Shown one piece after another: positions 27,341 through 34,889 of a stretch of 64,000 bases of DNA. How positions within the stretch are numbered: position 1 is the stretch's first letter; the number at the start of each line of letters is the position of its first letter. Under the pieces are notes generated by a model. That model was not told the DNA's origin. It searched no databases and was given only the letters and a program-made list of their open reading frames with translations. A program made the position numbers and the translations under genes. This stretch comes from Crenothrix polyspora (GTDB taxonomy: Bacteria; Pseudomonadota; Gammaproteobacteria; Methylococcales; Methylomonadaceae): contig NZ_FUKJ01000301.1 in assembly GCF_900163745.1 (NCBI RefSeq), forward strand, positions 1-64,000, written 5' to 3'.

Positions 27341-28132
27341 TTACTTTAAATTGAGTGAGGATTTAGGCATCCAGAAGTTTGATTGATTTTTCATGTCAGC
27401 GACCCATATCATGCTTTCATTTTCTCGGTTATTCATAACGACAAGGTGTCGTCCGTTTTTTCCATATCGGCAAACGGCCATTGCTTGATCAAATGTTTTT
27501 ACCCCAGCAGAATCGCGTAAATTATCCATCATTATTTTTGTGCTTCCCTCATATTCAGGATCCCCAGTGATAGGTGAAATATTTGGCATCCTATAGCCGC
27601 CTGAGACATTAAGTGTCATAACCATAAGACCAAGAGCAAAATTAGTATATTCAGCAAGTTCCTTTGTTGGACAAGCGACGTAAGGATCATTTTTTTTGAA
27701 ATATGAAACAACATGAGTTCCTGCTGGACATGGGGCAAGGTCACATCTGCTTGCCTCTTCTTTCGTTAACTTGGGTAACATATATTTTTCTGTCTGTTGT
27801 ATTTCTGCCTGGCTGGATGTTTGTGGGGGGAGATTAGCTTGAGTGACTTCTATTTTTTTAGGTTCTGGTTGTTTTGTTTCAGTCGCTACTGGTTGTTGAA
27901 CACTCGCTTTTGTTTCATCTATTTTGTCTGGTTGAGGGAGAATCGATCCAGCGACCGCAAAAAATACAACAGATAGAAAAATATAGGTTACAAATATTTT
28001 AAATCTTGATGGTGGGTTCTCGGTCTTTGATACAAAAAATGTAAGTTTTCGAGGCACGAATATTCCAATAATACTCAAGGCAAAAAACAACAGCGCTATA
28101 ACGATAATGGTTCCACCGATAAATTCTTTCAT
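27341..28132 (-). CDS. Membrane protein with two N-terminal helices and a periplasmic cysteine-containing domain
   Basis: 263 residues, unrecognised. Two N-terminal transmembrane helices (about 5-26 and 44-64) are followed by a Pro/Gln/Thr-rich linker (about 75-115) and a C-terminal domain with CDLAPCPAGTHVV and further cysteines near 153 and 203. The last 50 residues contain HLVVMNNRENESMIWVADMK. No known family could be named. It is transcribed in the same direction as the Excalibur gene 32 bases downstream. Confidence 0.6.
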   Translation of the reverse strand: MKEFIGGTIIVIALLFFALSIIGIFVPRKLTFFVSKTENPPSRFKIFVTYIFLSVVFFAVAGSILPQPDKIDETKASVQQPVATETKQPEPKKIEVTQANLPPQTSSQAEIQQTEKYMLPKLTKEEASRCDLAPCPAGTHVVSYFKKNDPYVACPTKELAEYTNFALGLMVMTLNVSGGYRMPNISPITGDPEYEGSTKIMMDNLRDSAGVKTFDQAMAVCRYGKNGRHLVVMNNRENESMIWVADMKNQSNFWMPKSSLNLK

Positions 28133-28218
28133 TGTGTGCCTGTACCTAATATGAACTTAAAGCCTATGAGATGGCGCTTATCTACAACGTAGACTTGCGC
28201 TATTTATTGCCTTATTAA

Positions 28219-28443
28219 AGGCATAAATTCATTAAAGCAAAAGCCACGCCAAATATAATAAATAAATTAAATCAATATGTTATTCTCTCTCTACAACCCA
28301 TTGCAATAAAAATAATTTACGATAGCGTAAAAAATTATGACGAACGACTAAGTTCAGGCCATTTTTATTGGAAAGACAAATCGATAAAACAACCCGACGG
28401 AAAAAGCTATCCTGCGTTATGCCGTGCCTGTACTGAATATTAA
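28219..28443 (+). pseudogene. Possible C-terminal remnant of a gene
   Basis: A 74-codon open frame with no ATG start and a natural stop. Its last half has protein-like composition, for example YDSVKNYDERLSSGHFYWK and GKSYPALCRACTEY. It looks like the tail of a protein whose 5' part was lost. No family recognised. It may be a chance frame in AT-rich DNA. Confidence 0.3.
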
Positions 28444-28596
28444 GGGAAGTTTAGCGGGGGATAGTGAGCTGGTTTCTGTAAAATAATTCGACAATGCAAA
28501 CCAAAAGAAATGGATAGTCTACTTTATAGCTTTATTCTGGTTCGGGACTGATGGAATCAAAATAAAGCATTTTTGGCAGGACAGAGGGCAACAAGG

Positions 28597-28618
28597 CCGG
28601 TTAAATACCGGTTTTTTT
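28597..28618 (+). terminator. Intrinsic terminator
   Basis: CCGGT and ACCGG form a 5-bp stem around TAAAT, followed by seven T residues. It is plus-strand oriented and has no intact plus-strand gene upstream, only the remnant at 28219-28443. Confidence 0.65.
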
Positions 28619-28750
28619 GTGAGACACCGGCGGAACAGTTACGAATAAAAAATAGAGGTGGTTTTTAGCGTTATGGAACGTCAAGCATGTAAATAATGAT
28701 TGATTGTTTCTGTAAGCTACAATTAGTTGTGTTTATTTGCTATCATTTGT

Positions 28751-28766
28751 CTTATATATTTATAAG
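28751..28766. promoter_or_regulatory. Candidate operator dyad of the GNAT toxin-antitoxin operon
   Basis: CTTATA-TATT-TATAAG is a perfect 6-base inverted repeat 27 bases before the antitoxin ATG and overlaps the probable -10 region. Autoregulated toxin-antitoxin operons commonly have such dyads. Inference only. Confidence 0.4.
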
Positions 28767-28793
28767 TACAGCATAGCTTTAAAGGCGGTAGTT

Positions 28794-28976
28794 ATGGCAA
28801 TTAAAAGTAGCACATTTGGCCGTGTTGAATTAAGCGGGGCGGATGCTGTTCGTTTTGTCCAACACATGAATGAAGACAAACCAAACCCATTGGCATTGGC
28901 AACCCTTGCGCGTGGTCGTGAAATTATCGAAAAAACCAACAAAGGTGAAGCGTTCAAATTAAAACGCAATGCCTGA
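28794..28976 (+). CDS. Probable antitoxin partner of a GNAT toxin
   Basis: 60 residues starting at the ATG with AAAGGCGG upstream (an open extension of 19 codons lies over the promoter). The start MAIKSSTFGRVELSG leads into one or two helices and a basic tail (FKLKRNA). Its size, its position directly before a GNAT gene and an 8-base overlap are typical of type II toxin-antitoxin operons. I cannot assign it firmly to the ribbon-helix-helix (DUF1778/TacA) group. Confidence 0.65.
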   Translation: MAIKSSTFGRVELSGADAVRFVQHMNEDKPNPLALATLARGREIIEKTNKGEAFKLKRNA

Positions 28977-29496
28977 TTCAGATTATTACATCCGAAAACT
29001 TGAAGCCACCGATAGCGTCCAAAATTTTAAGACTGGCAACCCGTCATTCTTACCGCTAAAAACCTTCTTGCAAAAACAAGCCAAACAATTTCAACAATCC
29101 AGTATTGCACAAACCTACGTAGCCGTGATGAACGATAAAACCATCATTGGTTTTGTGGCCTTGACCTGTAGCGAGATTGACTTGCAAAACGGTTATGAAC
29201 TAACCGATTGTAGCCATGCCAACCATTACGAATTTTTACCCGCTGTTAAAATTGCAAGATTAGCAGTCGATAGCCGCTACCGAAATTTCAGCGTTGGCTC
29301 GACTCTTGTTGGTTATGCGATTGCATTGATACGGGACAAAATAGCCGAGAATGTCGGTTGCCGTTTCGTTGTGACTGATGCTAAAACAGAGGAGGTGGAT
29401 TTTTACCTAAAGCAAGGTTTTATTGTTCTGGATTCAGAAGGCAATCAATCAACCGAACACACGCTGATGTTTTTGGATTTGGCTCATTTGAAATAA
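28969..29496 (+). CDS. GNAT-family acetyltransferase, probable TacT-like toxin
   Basis: 175 residues, the usual size of GNAT toxins that acetylate the amino acid on aminoacyl-tRNA. The GNAT core is visible: TYVAVMNDKTIIGFVALT, then VKIARLAVDSRYRNFSVGSTLV, then FYLKQGFIVL near the C-terminus. The acetyl-CoA loop, normally R/QGxGxG/A, reads RNFSVGS here, so it is divergent. The N-terminal region (FKTGNPSFLPLKTFL) takes the place of the FDCGxxxLDxWL motif of TacT. It overlaps the antitoxin by 8 bases. A plain acetyltransferase is the alternative. Confidence 0.75.
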   Translation: MPDSDYYIRKLEATDSVQNFKTGNPSFLPLKTFLQKQAKQFQQSSIAQTYVAVMNDKTIIGFVALTCSEIDLQNGYELTDCSHANHYEFLPAVKIARLAVDSRYRNFSVGSTLVGYAIALIRDKIAENVGCRFVVTDAKTEEVDFYLKQGFIVLDSEGNQSTEHTLMFLDLAHLK

Positions 29497-29629
29497 TGGG
29501 CTTAAGTGACTACCCATTTTAGTTGTCTTAAAACTGAATTAATCATAACTAATCAGGCTAAAACTTAAAGATTGGGGCGGCAATCAGTGCGGCAAATATT
29601 GCCGTTAGTTATGGGTATTTTTTAGCAAC

Positions 29630-29647
29630 TGGGACAAAATTGGGACA
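29630..29647. repeat. Paired TGGGACA direct repeats near tRNA-Lys
   Basis: Two TGGGACA heptamers lie 11 bases apart (29630 and 29641), one helical turn, 60 bases from the tRNA 3' end. Paired sites of this kind occur beside integrase attachment sites, from memory. No integrase gene is present. Confidence 0.35.
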
Positions 29648-29663
29648 CGGGGAATTTCAGGCA

Positions 29664-29697
29664 TAAAAAAAGCCCTTCGACTAAACGTAAGGGCTTG
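29664..29697 (-). terminator. Intrinsic terminator of tRNA-Lys
   Basis: On the minus strand AAGCCCTT pairs with AAGGGCTT across an 11-base loop, followed by seven T residues. It starts 8 bases after the tRNA CCA end. Confidence 0.85.
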
Positions 29698-29705
29698 ATT
29701 CTTAA

Positions 29706-29781
29706 TGGTGGGGTGTGAGAGGCTCGAACTCTCGACCTATGGATTAAGAGTCCACTGCTCTACCAACTGAGCTAACACCCC
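29706..29781 (-). tRNA. tRNA-Lys (anticodon CTT)
   Basis: 76 nucleotides with CCA encoded. The acceptor starts GGGGTGT, the D-loop has AGCTCAGTTGGTAGAGC, the anticodon loop is CTCTTAA (anticodon CTT, reading AAG), and the T-arm is GAGAGTTCGAGCCTCTC. All four stems pair, with a G-U at the top of the anticodon stem. It has its own promoter and terminator and stands alone. The 3' end faces the accessory region. Confidence 0.97.
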
Positions 29782-29801
29782 AAAAATCTTATCAACTGCT
29801 A

Positions 29802-29830
29802 ATTGTAAGGGGTTTTAAGGAAAAATCCAA
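29802..29830 (-). promoter_or_regulatory. Sigma-70-type promoter of tRNA-Lys
   Basis: On the minus strand, TTGGAT (-35) and TACAAT (-10) are separated by exactly 17 bases. The -10 ends 20 bases before the tRNA 5' end. Confidence 0.65.
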
Positions 29831-29854
29831 ATATAACCACAAGACGATACAACA

Positions 29855-30922
29855 CTACTTTTTTATCATCGCCCAAAACGGCTTAAAATAGAACGTAGAC
29901 ATTTCCTTCAGCATCTCTATATTTCCCCTTAAAGTCGTTGTATTAAAAGCCAAAATACCCCATCTTTCCCGACGATTCGACATCCAGTTTTTTTTATAAG
30001 CATCATCTCCCTGTAAATAATCAACCTCGCTCACTTTATCGTAATCAATCACATACTGCATAAGCTTTGCGGTTAAAACGGTACCAATGGCATATTGCTT
30101 ATAATCTTCATCGTAAGCCACTTTAAAAATATAAGCGATATTTTCAGAGACAACCCATATTTGAGCCGCGATAGGTTTGTCATGCAAATACGCGACTCCC
30201 AAACGTAAAGCACCGGCTTTTTCGGCTGACTTAATGAACCCTGGAATAAAATGCGTATAAGGTTCGGTATTTTTCCAGCTCAAGCCATAAACGTCTTCAT
30301 AAGCCTTAATTGCGGCAACCAAATCTTGCTCATCGGTAACAATGACTATTTTCGCACCCTCAAGTTTTTCAAATTGCTTGGTTTTGGTGCCGATTGTACT
30401 TCTAACTTTTGGCTTAAGGTCTAACAAATACTGATCAAACGAACGGCCATTAACGTCCAAATACCAATTGCCGAAACAAAAGAAAGACACAGAAGGAATA
30501 CGTGCTTTTTTCAATACTTTGACTAAAAACAGCACATCTTCTTGAGCCATAGGCTGTAAGCGCATCACATCCCAACGACTAGCCCTTGTTTTCAGGGTGA
30601 TGAAAAAATTGCTGAGTAGCGTATTTTCAACATCAAACCCTGCGTCGTTTATCAACTGATAAATCGGCGAATAATAATTAGTGAGGCTTTTTAATTGCCG
30701 ACAACCATTATTCAATACGGAATATTCAACGGGAAAAATAACCTGAGTTTCTCCCTGGTTTTCAACCATTAAAAAATCATAAGCCCCTTTATCTACCTTA
30801 ATAACAGTATCAATGAAATTTTGATACCAGGAGAGATTCGAAAACCAATTGATTTTATTATTTTTTAATTTTCTGACCGCAGCTTCAGGCAACGTTTCTA
30901 AACTTGAATTAATGATGTCCAT
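29855..30922 (-). CDS. FemAB/CelD-type GNAT acyltransferase
   Basis: 355 residues. The C-terminal half is a GNAT domain of the Acetyltransf_6 (CelD/BcsL) type: AYEDVYGLSWKNTEPY, then ALRLGVAYLHDKPIAAQIWVV, then YKQYAIGTVLTAKLMQY and YLQGDDAYKKNWM. Such proteins modify sugars or amino acids on surface polymers. No signal peptide. It is divergent from a DegT-like aminotransferase with starts only 27 bases apart, which suggests a shared surface-sugar role (inference). Its substrate cannot be told from sequence. Confidence 0.8.
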   Translation of the reverse strand: MDIINSSLETLPEAAVRKLKNNKINWFSNLSWYQNFIDTVIKVDKGAYDFLMVENQGETQVIFPVEYSVLNNGCRQLKSLTNYYSPIYQLINDAGFDVENTLLSNFFITLKTRASRWDVMRLQPMAQEDVLFLVKVLKKARIPSVSFFCFGNWYLDVNGRSFDQYLLDLKPKVRSTIGTKTKQFEKLEGAKIVIVTDEQDLVAAIKAYEDVYGLSWKNTEPYTHFIPGFIKSAEKAGALRLGVAYLHDKPIAAQIWVVSENIAYIFKVAYDEDYKQYAIGTVLTAKLMQYVIDYDKVSEVDYLQGDDAYKKNWMSNRRERWGILAFNTTTLRGNIEMLKEMSTFYFKPFWAMIKK

Positions 30923-30949
30923 CAGCTAAATTTGCAAGACCCATAAAAA

Positions 30950-32143
30950 GTGAAAATAGCCAAAACTAAATTAATGAAATTTCATCCCATCAATGAGCAA
31001 GCCCAAAATTTCCCTAAGCCTAAATTATCGGTTTTACCGCTATTTAGTTTTAAATTCCTGGCTATTTCTGTAAAAAATAAATGTCTTTCATCTTTTAACA
31101 AAAACCGCACCTTATACACGGATGGTCGTTCGGCATTGGCACACGGGCTTCAATTAGTCGGTCATTCAGACAAAAATGCTATCTTGTTTCCTGCCTATCA
31201 TTGTGGCTCTATGATTGAGCCGGCAATCTGGTTGACAACAGACATTTATTTTTACAAGGTAAACCAAGATTTATCGCCCAATTTAAATCACATACAACAA
31301 CTGATTTTACAAGCCAAAAAGCCTATCAAAACATTGGTTGTCGTACATTATTTTGGTTTTTTTCAGCATCTTGACGACATTGCACAGCTATGCAAGAAAA
31401 ATGGTATCGCGCTGATTGAAGATTGTGCCCACGCTTATTATAGATTAAATAATAAAATCGGCAGTTGTGCGGGAGATTTAGCTATCGCCAGTCCACGAAA
31501 ATTTTTCCCCATTCCTGACGGCGGTTTATTAACAATCAACAATCCAACGTTGCAAAAAGAAATTACTTTAGAATCGCGCTCTTTTAAAACACAGCTAAAA
31601 GCCTTATACAGTTGTTTACAGACAGCAACGCTTTACCCAAAACCCGGTGTTTTAGGTAAAGTCATCACAAAAATAGAGCGTTTGCGCACCAAAAATCATG
31701 TTACAAAAATCGATGTTGCATCAACGCCTTCGGCTTTTCTCTGGTTTAACCCTGAAAAAATGAATGCCCAGGGAAGCTATATCGCCAAATGGATCATGCG
31801 TTTCTCATCTCATCAACGCATTATTGAATGCCGAAGAAAAAATTATCAATACCTGTTCGATAACTTAAAAAACCAGGCTAACGCGCATCCGTTATACGCG
31901 CTAACCGATGAAACAGTACCTTATATGTTTCCATTAGTTATCAATAATCCAGAGCAACAGTTTGTAGCGCTCAAAAAACAGGGCGTACCCATCTGGCGCT
32001 GGGAAGAGCTGGCAGAATCAGACTGTGCAAACAGCCAGCATTATCGAACACACTTACTGCATTTACCTTGCCATCAAAGCCTGTCACGCTCCGAACTGGA
32101 CTGGATTATGTCCTGTGTAGCCGACACGTTATCAAAGCATTAA
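30950..32143 (+). CDS. DegT/DnrJ/EryC1/StrS-type PLP aminotransferase
   Basis: 397 residues from a GTG; an ATG 8 codons in is an alternative start. The fold-type I PLP enzyme pattern of sugar aminotransferases is clear: TDGRSALAHGLQL, FPAYHCGS, VVHYFGF, LIEDCAHAYY, and the Schiff-base lysine in SPRKFFPIPDGG. This differs somewhat from the usual SFxxxKxxxxGEGG, so it belongs to a divergent branch. The likely reaction is transamination of a nucleotide-linked keto-sugar for surface glycans. Its start lies 27 bases from that of the GNAT gene. Confidence 0.82.
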   Translation: MKIAKTKLMKFHPINEQAQNFPKPKLSVLPLFSFKFLAISVKNKCLSSFNKNRTLYTDGRSALAHGLQLVGHSDKNAILFPAYHCGSMIEPAIWLTTDIYFYKVNQDLSPNLNHIQQLILQAKKPIKTLVVVHYFGFFQHLDDIAQLCKKNGIALIEDCAHAYYRLNNKIGSCAGDLAIASPRKFFPIPDGGLLTINNPTLQKEITLESRSFKTQLKALYSCLQTATLYPKPGVLGKVITKIERLRTKNHVTKIDVASTPSAFLWFNPEKMNAQGSYIAKWIMRFSSHQRIIECRRKNYQYLFDNLKNQANAHPLYALTDETVPYMFPLVINNPEQQFVALKKQGVPIWRWEELAESDCANSQHYRTHLLHLPCHQSLSRSELDWIMSCVADTLSKH

Positions 32144-32179
32144 ACGCGACACCGCAGCCGTTTATGAGTTGCAGATAGA

Positions 32180-32671
32180 TTACAGTGGATTATCGGTACA
32201 AGAAATCGTAAGTGAGTTATCGGTAACAACCATATCAGGGGCTGCCGGTGTTTTTGCAACTTTGCGGACTAACCAGCGCACTGTATGTTGTCCTGCGCCA
32301 ACATTGGTAAATAAACACGTACTACCAATTTGCTTGGTATCTTCATCGTCAATACTGGCGTTATCATCAAATTCCAAAAGGCGCTCGCAGCCACCATCAA
32401 TGCCAGGATTGGCATTATCCATAGTCAAAGTAAATCGATATTGATTATCTAAGGTTTTTTTATTGGGGTTGCTAGCATCGGCACTGCCACTGACAGTGCA
32501 GGTTTGGGGATTTGGTGTGTTAAAGGGTTTAGCAGAGACAACTGTCCAGATAGTAGACGATGTAACAGTCACATTAGCTGTCGTTTGCACACCGTTTACC
32601 CGCGCTGAGGCGGTTAGTGGCAGCAAAATCAACAACGGCAGAGTTATCAAAATAGAAGTTACGTTTTTCAT
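32180..32671 (-). CDS. Secreted hypothetical protein
   Basis: 163 residues with a signal peptide (about 1-23, ending TASA). The mature part is Thr/Ser/Asn-rich and predicted beta, with four cysteines (including QTCTV, GGCER, STCLF and ISCTD) that could form two disulfides. The layout suggests a single Ig-like or lectin-like beta sandwich, but no family is recognised. It is convergent with the aminotransferase (36-base gap). Confidence 0.6.
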   Translation of the reverse strand: MKNVTSILITLPLLILLPLTASARVNGVQTTANVTVTSSTIWTVVSAKPFNTPNPQTCTVSGSADASNPNKKTLDNQYRFTLTMDNANPGIDGGCERLLEFDDNASIDDEDTKQIGSTCLFTNVGAGQHTVRWLVRKVAKTPAAPDMVVTDNSLTISCTDNPL

Positions 32672-33251
32672 GGTTTTTTTACAAAATTGGATTAATCGGT
32701 AAGGTTTTTATCTATTTTCTTTTAAAGAAAATAAGATGTTATGTTTGAGGAAAGCAGTCACCTTGCAATAGTTTCAAATTACGAATTATTTGTCAATGCG
32801 GTGTTGAAGGCAAATAAAATGGCTTGAAACGTAATCTATCTTTTCTACGGTACATCTACAACGCCAATCATTGACTTCTTATCCAGCTGAATATTTACCC
32901 TGAACGCAAATCGCACTGATTTAACGCACAGCGGTGCGATTATGCACAACAAGACAACTTATTTTTCAAAAAATACAACATCCTGTTGTAAGAACTGCAA
33001 AAAACTATCCGGCTAAAAACATTTTATAAATAACTGGATAGACTATTTTAAACACGAATTGGTGCAAGATATTTAAATTGGCATTATTATTGCTTTATTA
33101 TAATTATCAGTGTGGAACGACAAGTTTCATGTAACTACCCTTAATTTGACAGCACATTTAGCAATGTCTTAAAAAGAGCCTTAATCAAACGGTAATATTC
33201 AACAGGTAGGCTTGAGCAGTCTAAAGGGTAATCATCCACTAGGAGAAAACC
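32672..33251. other. Long upstream region of the sterol-desaturase family gene
   Basis: 580 bases without a credible ORF, AT-rich. It carries a good sigma-54-type site (33079-33094). The AT-rich DNA before it could hold enhancer-binding sites. I recognised no activator palindrome and no RNA gene. Confidence 0.6.
33079..33094 (+). promoter_or_regulatory. Candidate sigma-54 (RpoN) promoter
   Basis: TGGCAT-TATTA-TTGCT matches the -24/-12 consensus TGGCAC-N5-TTGCW, with the invariant GG and GC exactly 10 bases apart. It lies 157 bases before the ATG of the sterol-desaturase family gene, leaving a leader of about 145 bases. Confidence 0.55.
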
Positions 33252-34271
33252 ATGTTAAGCGACTATCTCACGTTAATAACGGTATTTGAATTCGATATAC
33301 CCTGGCCGACACTGTTACCCAAAACCTGGGTTGCGATGTCGCTGCTGTTAGGTTTTTGTATTCTGATGTTTATTGAGCTACACGCACCACGCGAAAAACT
33401 GACCAAGAAAAATCTTAAGCAATCCTACCTCACCAACATGGGATTGTTCCTGTTCAACAATGTGTTGTTATCCGTACTGTCGATCAGCTCGGTCTTTTTG
33501 GTGGCAAAATATTATGCCGATAACGGCTTACTCCGTGGAATATCCAATCCGGCATTAAAAGCATTTTTATCACTTTTGGCACTTGATTGCGTGCTGTATG
33601 CCTGGCACAGGGTTTGCCATCGCTTTGATTGCTTGTGGATGTTTCATAAAGTCCATCACAGCGACCCAACCTTAAACCTCAGTACCGCATTTCGCCTCCA
33701 TTTTCTGGAAGTAGCGTTAACCAATCTATTTAAGACGTTGTGTATTGTGGTATTTGGCATAGACGAAATAATAGTGCTGGTCAGCGAGGCCATCACTACA
33801 CTGTGTATTATGTTTCATCATACCAACATCACTTTCAGGGGAGAACAATGGCTAGGTAAAATCATCATTGTGCCTTACTTACACCGCACGCATCACTCAG
33901 TGCTGCGCTCAGAGCATGACAGTAACTACGGCGCGGTATTATCGGTGTGGGATAGCCTGTTTGGCTCACGTCTGGAAGCCAATCCGGCAGCAATCGGTAT
34001 CAATGAATACACACCACAAGGTGTCATGGGCTTAACTTGGTCTGGGCTAACCCTAACACCTGCTACAGCGCCAATTAAACCCGCTGTTTTAGAACACATG
34101 ATTGCTGAAGCTGCGTACTATAAAGCCGAAAAACGCGGCTTTAATCCCGGCCATGACATCCATGACATCCATGACTGGCTGGAAGCCAAAAAAGAGATTA
34201 TTACGGCAGTTTACGGTGCCAAGCGGGCAAATCGATTAATCCCCACTATGCAGATATTCAAGCAGATGTAA
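33252..34271 (+). CDS. Sterol desaturase / fatty acid hydroxylase superfamily membrane protein
   Basis: 339 residues. An integral membrane di-iron enzyme: the histidine boxes are HRVCH (119-123), HKVHH (132-136), HH (189-190) and HRTHH (211-215), with four or five hydrophobic segments around them. Family members hydroxylate or desaturate sterols, hopanoid-related lipids or fatty acids using O2. AGGAGAAA precedes the ATG. Near the C-terminus a 9-base tandem repeat encodes HDIHDIHD. The substrate is unknown; methanotrophs make unusual sterols and hopanoids, so a lipid role is plausible. Confidence 0.88.
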   Translation: MLSDYLTLITVFEFDIPWPTLLPKTWVAMSLLLGFCILMFIELHAPREKLTKKNLKQSYLTNMGLFLFNNVLLSVLSISSVFLVAKYYADNGLLRGISNPALKAFLSLLALDCVLYAWHRVCHRFDCLWMFHKVHHSDPTLNLSTAFRLHFLEVALTNLFKTLCIVVFGIDEIIVLVSEAITTLCIMFHHTNITFRGEQWLGKIIIVPYLHRTHHSVLRSEHDSNYGAVLSVWDSLFGSRLEANPAAIGINEYTPQGVMGLTWSGLTLTPATAPIKPAVLEHMIAEAAYYKAEKRGFNPGHDIHDIHDWLEAKKEIITAVYGAKRANRLIPTMQIFKQM

Positions 34272-34403
34272 CATTTATCCAGCTTATATTGATAAAGCGC
34301 GTATACGGGTTAAGCGATTACGAAAGTAAAACTAGTTGACTTTTCTGTAAAAAAAACTAATGTAGCGACTTACATAAGCGAACATTAAGCTCAACTATGT
34401 ATC

Positions 34404-34871
34404 ATGGCAGTACTGCTTAGTCTTGTTCTGGTTGGAATAAACCGCAGTTGCCCCTCCCTTCCCCCAATTTATTACTGCACCACCACCGTGATACGCCTAC
34501 TCATAATCTATATTGCCGTTGTTATTTTTTTGACACTCAACCCTTGGATACTGCCTAACTCGGATGTCGCGCTAGGTTTTTTAACTTGGGATATGCTCGC
34601 CCATGCCGGTGCTTACGCGGGATTGTCAGTTGTTCTGATGTTGGCGTTTATTCGCAGAGGGCACGCATTGATGATAACCGCTATGGTTGTTTTGGCATGC
34701 GGCTTAAGCGGTATTTTTATGGAATATTGTCAATATTGGTTTACCGCAACCAGACAATTATCTCTGCATGATGCCGCTGCCAATTTTTCCGGTGCCATCC
34801 TTGGCGCAGTTGTGTTCTGGGGCATAAGGACTTTTGCGTTTATTACCAGACCTCGTTCTATAACCCAGTAG
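34404..34871 (+). CDS. VanZ-like membrane protein
   Basis: 155 residues with four hydrophobic segments (about 28-46, 63-84, 88-107, 131-150). The pattern LTLNPW, then DMLAHAGAYAGLSVVLML, then EYCQYWFTATRQLSLHDAAANFSGAILG is typical of VanZ-like proteins, whose role is poorly defined. The ATG lacks a clear ribosome site; a GTG 28 codons downstream is an alternative. It follows the desaturase gene by 132 bases on the same strand. Confidence 0.75.
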   Translation: MAVLLSLVLVGINRSCPSLPPIYYCTTTVIRLLIIYIAVVIFLTLNPWILPNSDVALGFLTWDMLAHAGAYAGLSVVLMLAFIRRGHALMITAMVVLACGLSGIFMEYCQYWFTATRQLSLHDAAANFSGAILGAVVFWGIRTFAFITRPRSITQ

Positions 34872-34889
34872 ACAATATAACTTCTCGCC

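Larger units (their letters stand above)
28133..28793. other. AT-rich intergenic region with a gene remnant and a terminator
   Basis: 661 bases without an intact gene. It contains a start-less open frame (28219-28443), an intrinsic terminator (28597-28618), a hairpin dyad (28751-28766) and presumably the toxin-antitoxin promoter. The rest is AT-rich with no feature I can name. Confidence 0.6.
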
